Source: Diplosphaera chodatii
Taxonomy: Eukaryota > Chlorophyta > Trebouxiophyceae > Prasiolales > Stichococcaceae
Length of the DNA: 64,000 bases
Direction of reading: 5' to 3'
Assembly (NCBI GenBank): GCA_032358165.1
Contig: JAALGY010000041.1
Location: forward strand, 558,001-622,000
Part shown: positions 59,391-64,000 of the stretch, one piece after another
Layout: each line of letters begins with the position of its first letter
Numbering within the stretch: the stretch's first letter is position 1
Made by a program: the position numbers and the translations under genes
Notes under the pieces: generated by a model
Seen by the model: only the letters and a program-made list of their open reading frames with translations
What the model was told of the DNA's origin: nothing
The model's database searches: none

Positions 59391-60428
59391 ATGGCGCTGC
59401 TGACAGCGCTCCGGCAGCTGCGGCCGCTGCTGTGCCAGCACGGCCTCCTGCAGCCTGCCCTGCAGCAGCAGGTACCGGCAGCGTCCGTGCAGCAGCTCAC
59501 CAGCCTGCGGCCGGCTGCCTGGCGCGGCATCGCCACCTCGCCAGCCGCCCACGGCCTGGAGGAGTTTTTTGACACCCCTGCCAAGGATGGCCAGGCACCA
59601 TCGGCAGGTACAGCAGAGTCTCCTGTCACAGCAACACACAGACCACTGGGCTGATCTAGCTCCCCGCGATGTCATATGCTGCACTGCTGCCTGCCCATGC
59701 ATGCATCAGACAGTTGTGCGGGTGGCTGCCAGCGGCAGTGGGGCTTCTGCATGCAGGGCGGGCATGGACGGCACAGGACCTGCGCGGCAAGAGCTGGGAT
59801 GATTTGCACAAGCTGTGGTGGGTGACCACCCTTGCCCGCTGCACGAGACCACCCGAATCTGTTGCAAATGTGAATGCAGCGGGCACTGCTTCATCTCATG
59901 CGGTGATCCTGTGCGGCTGCTTTGTGCGCCCCACACAAGCAACTGCTGCTGCTCTGGTCACAGGTACGTGCTGCTGAAGGAGCGCAACATGCTGCACACA
60001 GAGAAGCTGCGTGCGCGGTCAGTTGGCCAGAAGCTGCAGAACCCCTTCCGCCTGCAGAAGGTGAGCATGAAAGACACCGTTTTCGCACATTTCTGCAACT
60101 GCAGCGCTGCTGTAAGTGTAGTCCTGCAGTAACTGGACACTTCACAGGAGCACCGACGTGCTCATTGCGCACGCCATCTGGCACTGCACGTCCCACCCAT
60201 TGGAGTTGTGTGTGCGTTGTAGCACTTCTTCTGACCCATGGCATCAACTGCACTTGCCACCATGCCGCTGCCCATCTCCACCGCATTGTCCGACGCGTTC
60301 CCATGCCTGGTTCTCTGCAGGTGCGCAGGGGCATGGCGCGCATCAAGCACGTGCTCAGCGAGCGGGCATTGGCAGAGCCAGACGCCTACAAGTCGGCAGA
60401 GCTCAAGCGCTTTATAGATGCCATCTGA
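59391..60428 (+). CDS. MRPL47: Mitochondrial large-subunit ribosomal protein uL29m (MRPL47 family)
   Basis: Four exons close in phase: 59391-59607, 59757-59817, 59964-60060 and 60321-60428, giving 160 residues. The N-terminal 50 residues (MALLTALRQLRPLLCQHGLL, later AAWRGIATSP) look like a mitochondrial presequence. The domain starts at LEEFFDTPAKDG and continues GRAWTAQDLRGKSWDDLHKL, WYVLLKERNMLHTEKLRAR, QNPFRLQKVRRGMARIKHVL. The LW/YVLLKERN junction fixes the donor at GTGGGT (59818). It is an early helical protein near the peptide exit tunnel of the mitoribosome. The ATG at 59391 is the first methionine in frame with the presequence. Confidence 0.95.
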
Positions 60429-60989
60429 TCTGGCCTTTGAATGTTCAAGGCCAAGTGGCTGATTGTATGTTGCCAACGCGTTTGCCTGACAACCAGATGG
60501 TTACACTGATGTTGTTGTGCTGCAAAGTCAGAATCATCCTGACTCGTGCGCTGCAGAAAAGCCTACACACATGGTCATCCCATACTGCCGCATAGTCAAA
60601 CATCTGAGCATCTTTCAATCGAATCAGATTGCTGGCTGTAGCCCAATCAAGTCACACAGCATGGGTTACTTTGTTCCTACCCTCTCAGTCCACTCATGGT
60701 ACACTGCTCCCTGATGAAACGCTCCAGCACGGCATGCGCACTGGCGCAGCAGGTGCCACAGCTCAGCGGCTACACCCATGCGGGGCACACAGAACTCACG
60801 GGCCGCATCACCTGTTCTCTGTATCTCCAGCAGTAAACTCAGCAAGGTGCGGCAGCCCCAAAATCATGGATGAGCTTGCGCTCGTGTGCGAGCTGCCGCT
60901 ATGCGAGGCTCCACTGTGGTGGATCCGTCAACTGTCTTGCGGAGCCAAGCCCACGCCAATGAAGGAAGGTCACTGTCAGGGCTTCGTCA
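60429..60989. other. Convergent spacer MRPL47 / J-domain gene
   Basis: Should hold both 3' UTRs. No gene, RNA or repeat seen. Confidence 0.5.
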
Positions 60990-61424
60990 TCAGGCGCTGA
61001 TTGCAGAGGCCGAGCTCTCGCTAAGCTCGACGGTCTGCGAGGCCAAGCGTTCGTTCAGCTCCAAAGTGAACTCGTGGGACGATATTCGCTCATCCACCTG
61101 CAGGCCCAGGCCCTGTGGCGACAGCAGCATGTAAAAGTACCGCAGTAGATAGTCCTGAATATACTTGATGTTGTCTAGGCATCCAAACTGAAGGTCATGC
61201 TCCTCACGTGCGATTGGGTTCATCAGGATTTGGTAGGCGCGCGCAATCTCCTGAAAGACAATCTTGGCGCCCTCGTCGCCACGATGCCTGTCCGGATGCC
61301 ACTCCTTGGCCAGCCTCCGGTATGCATTGGTGATATCGTGATTGGACGCATTCATGTCAATGCCCAGAGCGTCATATACGGGTCCGGAGATGTCCTCCAA
61401 AGCCAGTGATGGCGCCTTCTCCAT
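60990..61424 (-). CDS. J-domain (DnaJ/HSP40-type) co-chaperone, intronless
   Basis: One exon of 145 codons including the stop, 144 residues, with ATG at 61424. The J-domain is at about residues 15-75: VYDALGIDMNASNHDITNAY, RRLAKEWHPDRHRGDEGAKI (the HPD that stimulates Hsp70 ATPase), VFQEIARAYQILMNP and AREEHD in place of the common REEYD. A downstream helical part contains NIKYIQDYLLRYFYMLLSPQ. There is no zinc-finger or C-terminal substrate domain, so it is a short type III J-protein. No targeting peptide or membrane helix is obvious. It is the only clearly intronless gene in the window. Divergent from the plastid membrane-protein gene. Confidence 0.92.
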   Translation of the reverse strand: MEKAPSLALEDISGPVYDALGIDMNASNHDITNAYRRLAKEWHPDRHRGDEGAKIVFQEIARAYQILMNPIAREEHDLQFGCLDNIKYIQDYLLRYFYMLLSPQGLGLQVDERISSHEFTLELNERLASQTVELSESSASAISA

Positions 61425-61907
61425 GCTGTGCGGCGCTCGGCGCTCCGCAAGCAGGTCAATGCATGCTGGAAGGACGGCGTCGCGAGACGTGCTCCGTCAG
61501 CAAAACTCTGATTGACGTGCCACTAACCGTTGTCCGGCGTCCAAAGTGGCAACGCACCACCTATGCTACCTACTGAAGCGACTGGAAGTGGTGTAGTAGG
61601 CTGCAAGACGAACGCTGTGTTCCTGCGCACGGTCCTGTGGATGACATAGGCTAGCTCTATCATGCCGTCGACCCCTGGCTCAATCTGACGACATGTCTTC
61701 ACCAGCAAGAATGCATGCCGAGGGATCTCTTCATACCCCTTGGCATGCATTGCACGTTTCCCATTTCTGTGCAACCTACAGCATCTCCAATTTGCTGTTT
61801 GAGCGTCGTGATGTGATCCACTCTGTGGCGAGCAACCGACGTGGATCACCATCACCATCAATATCAATTTTACTTGCACACAGACATCTGCGGCGCCACA
61901 GAGCATC
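61425..61907. promoter_or_regulatory. Divergent spacer between the J-domain gene and the plastid membrane-protein gene
   Basis: Contains a 130-codon minus-strand open frame (61523-61915) with no domain, which overlaps the next gene's start and is probably chance. No clear core promoter element seen. Confidence 0.4.
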
Positions 61908-63457
61908 ATGACCATGCAGGTCCTTGGTGGTCAGGGTCATATATTATGCTGTATTCAGCTGGACAGCGCCAAATGTCGTGCGATCAGAGGCCGTGACATC
62001 CAATCACGGCCGTTTGGTGGCAGTGCATGGCAACCAGCAGCGGTGCTGGTGAATAAGCGGCATCTCAGTGCCTGTGGCTCCTCCAGGCTGTTGCCAATCA
62101 GTCCGTCTCGGGGGCACGGCAGCCGGACGCGTCTCCGATGCCAGGCTGAGCAGCGGGAGCGTAAAGAGCAGGGTCAGGCAGTCCCGCAACGGGATCCCGC
62201 CACTACCACCCGCCCACTGCAGGTACCCTTCCGGCAGGTTATTTTGTGCATGGCTATGTGTACGAGGTATATGAGGCACTGTGTAATCACAGCTGCTGTA
62301 CAAGCCCGAGCAGTGTCGCACACAATCCACACGTGCAGAACGTCAAGCTGCTGCCTACTCTGGGCGCACTGTTTGCACTGGGCGCGGTGGTTGGACCGCC
62401 GCTCGACAGCCTGCACTCCGGCATCAGCCTCCTCGTCTACGACAAATGGCCCGTCACCCTTGGTACGTGTTCACGATGCATTAGCATCATCTTCCCTGCG
62501 CCCCGTAAAGCTACATGCAGTGCAAAGGCTTGTGTTGGTGTTGATCTGGGTCTGTCGTGCGATATGCACAGGCACATGTAAGACATCGTTTGCGGACGCG
62601 CCGCTGCTCGGCACGTACTACGCTGTCGCCGGCGCCATCCTGCTGGCGCTGGACGATGTGTGGGGCACCACAGAGGGCAAGCGGCGCATCGCGGCCCGGA
62701 CCAACCCCGGCTGGGTGGCGCTCAGCTTTGGGTAATTCTTGGCGTGCCTGCATGCGGCTTGAGTGCCAAATGTGTCCTGTCGTAGCGATCACCCGGTACA
62801 GATGTCCATATCTGGCACATCCCCTGCTGCAGGCTGCTTTATGCATACCTCAGCTGGTCCTCGAAGCTGTATCTGGCGGACACATCCTATTCATTGGTGC
62901 GTGATTCTGTAGTGCCTTGATGCTGATGCAAGGCCCGCCTCCTGCAGACAGAACATGGTTTACAAGCATCTGTCACCAGGCGCCAGCCAGCTGGTGATCT
63001 GTTGGTCTACGCCTAACATGTGCGCTGTGATGTGTGCAGATCTGGGGCACGCTGGTGGTTGTTGGCCTGACAGGATGGTGGTCGATCGACAGCACGCGGC
63101 AGGGGCTTGCGCTTGCGCTTGTGAGCGCCGCCGTGTGCCCCCTGGCCGAGATTCTCCTCATGAACGTTGGTGGCCTCTGGCATTACCCATATCCCGACTT
63201 CATGGGCATTGTGTCCTGGTGAGCACGAAGCAATGTGCATGTGAGTGGGTTAGGGTTTGCCTGTGCTCCTGTGCTGTGCAGCTGTGAAGACCGGTTGCTC
63301 CGGACACTGACACCTTCGTTCGGTGGCTTGCAGGGTATCGTGCTGCTATGCATTCTACACTGGTGAGCCAGGCTGCTATGCACGACCTCATCCACGCACT
63401 TGTGCCTGGGCCAAAATGCATATATGTCCTGTCAAGCATGCATGCAGTGGACATTAA
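61908..63457 (+). CDS. Predicted plastid polytopic membrane protein, plant/algal family of unknown function
   Basis: Six exons close in phase: 61908-62222, 62339-62462, 62572-62731, 62833-62896, 63040-63218 and 63334-63457, about 321 residues. Exon 1 (105 codons) is Arg/Ser/Gln-rich and resembles a chloroplast transit peptide. Hydrophobic segments: LLPTLGALFALGAVVGPPLD, LGTYYAVAGAILLALDDVWG, IWGTLVVVGLTGWW, GLALALVSAAVCPLAEILLM and the GIVSWVSCCYAFYTG end. The combinations GPPLDSLHSG, CPLAEI(L)LM and HYPYPD followed by W-x-SCYYxxYT recall, from memory, a conserved plant plastid membrane family with INSIG-like topology; I cannot name it. The exon 6 end is uncertain: a GTGAGC donor after YTG could send splicing further downstream. 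Confidence 0.72.
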
Positions 63458-63847
63458 ACAGCTGAACATGCAGTGGTGACGACCTTGTACTCATGCACAT
63501 GCAGTGGTCGTTGGTAACCTTGCACGCTGGTTGGCTGTTACATTGAGCAGGGAGGAATGAGGGTTGGCCATACATAGCATGCAAATTGGCAGGATAAAGC
63601 AGTGAACTCGCTTGCAACGGATGGTTCAATATGCTGTTGACCGTCATAAACCATGACCCAATGGCTGTTCGCACTGAGAGATTGCTTGGTCCTTTTGATT
63701 CTTTTGCAGAGGATTGATCTGCAACATGTGCTTGACTTTGGCTGAGGTTTGTATCACAAGAGGAGAAAACGAGAAAGCTGAAGCACGAACCGGCAGCGCA
63801 ATGCTGTATGGCATAGGCTTTACACGCAGTAGTATACAGCGGCGGCA
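63458..63847. other. Convergent spacer
   Basis: Between the plastid membrane-protein gene and the gene running off the right edge. It could contain a further exon of either. Nothing else is seen. Confidence 0.4.
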
Positions 63848-64000
63848 TCACTTCAATGCCAGCCAGCCTGGCCATGCAAGGCTGTACCGCCATGCCAGCA
63901 GGCTGATAGAGGAGGACAGCCACGCATACACGTGCCAGGCCAGTGCGAGCATGATGACTGTCTGCAGCGTCCGCACTAGAGCCAGCGACACCTTGTCCAC
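63848..64000 (-). CDS. Terminal exon of a membrane protein gene (partial, continues beyond window)
   Basis: Open for 51 codons from the window edge to a stop at 63850-63848. It reads VDKVSLALVRTLQTVIMLAL then AWHVYAWLSSSISLLAWRY and ends WPGWLALK. This looks like a transmembrane helix with a short tail. The 5' part of the gene lies beyond 64000, so no family can be named. Confidence 0.5.
   Translation of the reverse strand: MDKVSLALVRTLQTVIMLALAWHVYAWLSSSISLLAWRYSLAWPGWLALK

Noticed and set aside
61523..61915. 130-codon minus-strand open frame between the J-protein and plastid membrane-protein genes
   Set aside because: No recognisable domain, overlaps the next gene's start, and both flanking genes already explain the interval as a divergent promoter.
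1..64000. Bacterial-type mobile elements, CRISPR arrays, defence islands or viral genes
   Set aside because: No tandem spacer array, integrase, transposase, reverse transcriptase or capsid-like frame was seen; the window is an ordinary eukaryotic gene landscape.

Overview
The window is a piece of nuclear chromosome from a unicellular green alga. It looks like a chlorophyte, most likely a trebouxiophyte, although I infer the class only from overall character. The evidence is fairly GC-rich DNA, genes cut into 4 to more than 20 short exons by introns of about 100-300 bases, a very strong TGCAG-type splice acceptor, plastid-type presequences, proteins of the cyanobacterial and green lineage (DUF3181, a plastid membrane protein), and an interstitial TTTAGGG telomere-type motif. 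I found no prokaryotic operons, rRNA, tRNA, CRISPR or intact transposons. Exons were reassembled by eye from reading frames, splice signals and phase. Where all junctions close in phase I give exact exons; otherwise they are approximate.

Layout, left to right. + 39-1760: conserved secretory-pathway membrane protein. - 2379-7536: calumenin-like ER calcium-binding protein with a long His-rich insert. + 8765-11847: plastid-type alpha/beta hydrolase with two apparent frameshifts. + 12614-13300: SSXT/GIF transcription co-activator. - 13762-21304: WDR3/UTP12, a U3 snoRNP beta-propeller protein. + 21723-25630: cyclophilin fused to the splicing factor SYF2. + 26063-27087: plastid DUF3181 protein. - 27324-30888: queuine tRNA-ribosyltransferase. 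+ 31757-38865: PH plus three PLAT domains. - 39153-46442: SulP transporter with STAS and cyclic-nucleotide-binding domains. + 46991-48681: uncharacterised Gln-rich coiled-coil protein. + 49844-57105: MORC-type GHKL ATPase with a CW zinc finger and coiled coils. - 57559-58431: LSm2. + 59391-60428: mitochondrial ribosomal protein uL29m (MRPL47). - 60990-61424: J-domain protein. + 61908-63457: plastid membrane protein. - 63848-64000: last exon of a gene running off the right edge.

Genes mostly alternate in direction, so many share short divergent or convergent spacers. Several concern RNA: U3 processome (WDR3), spliceosome (cyclophilin-SYF2), U6 snRNP (LSm2), tRNA queuosine modification (TGT) and mitochondrial translation (MRPL47). 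WDR3 and cyclophilin-SYF2 share a 418-base divergent spacer. The most unusual items are the cyclophilin-SYF2 fusion, the animal-like MORC architecture with an altered CW finger, the His-rich calumenin, the PH-PLAT protein, and small AT-rich elements with short inverted ends inside GC-rich introns.
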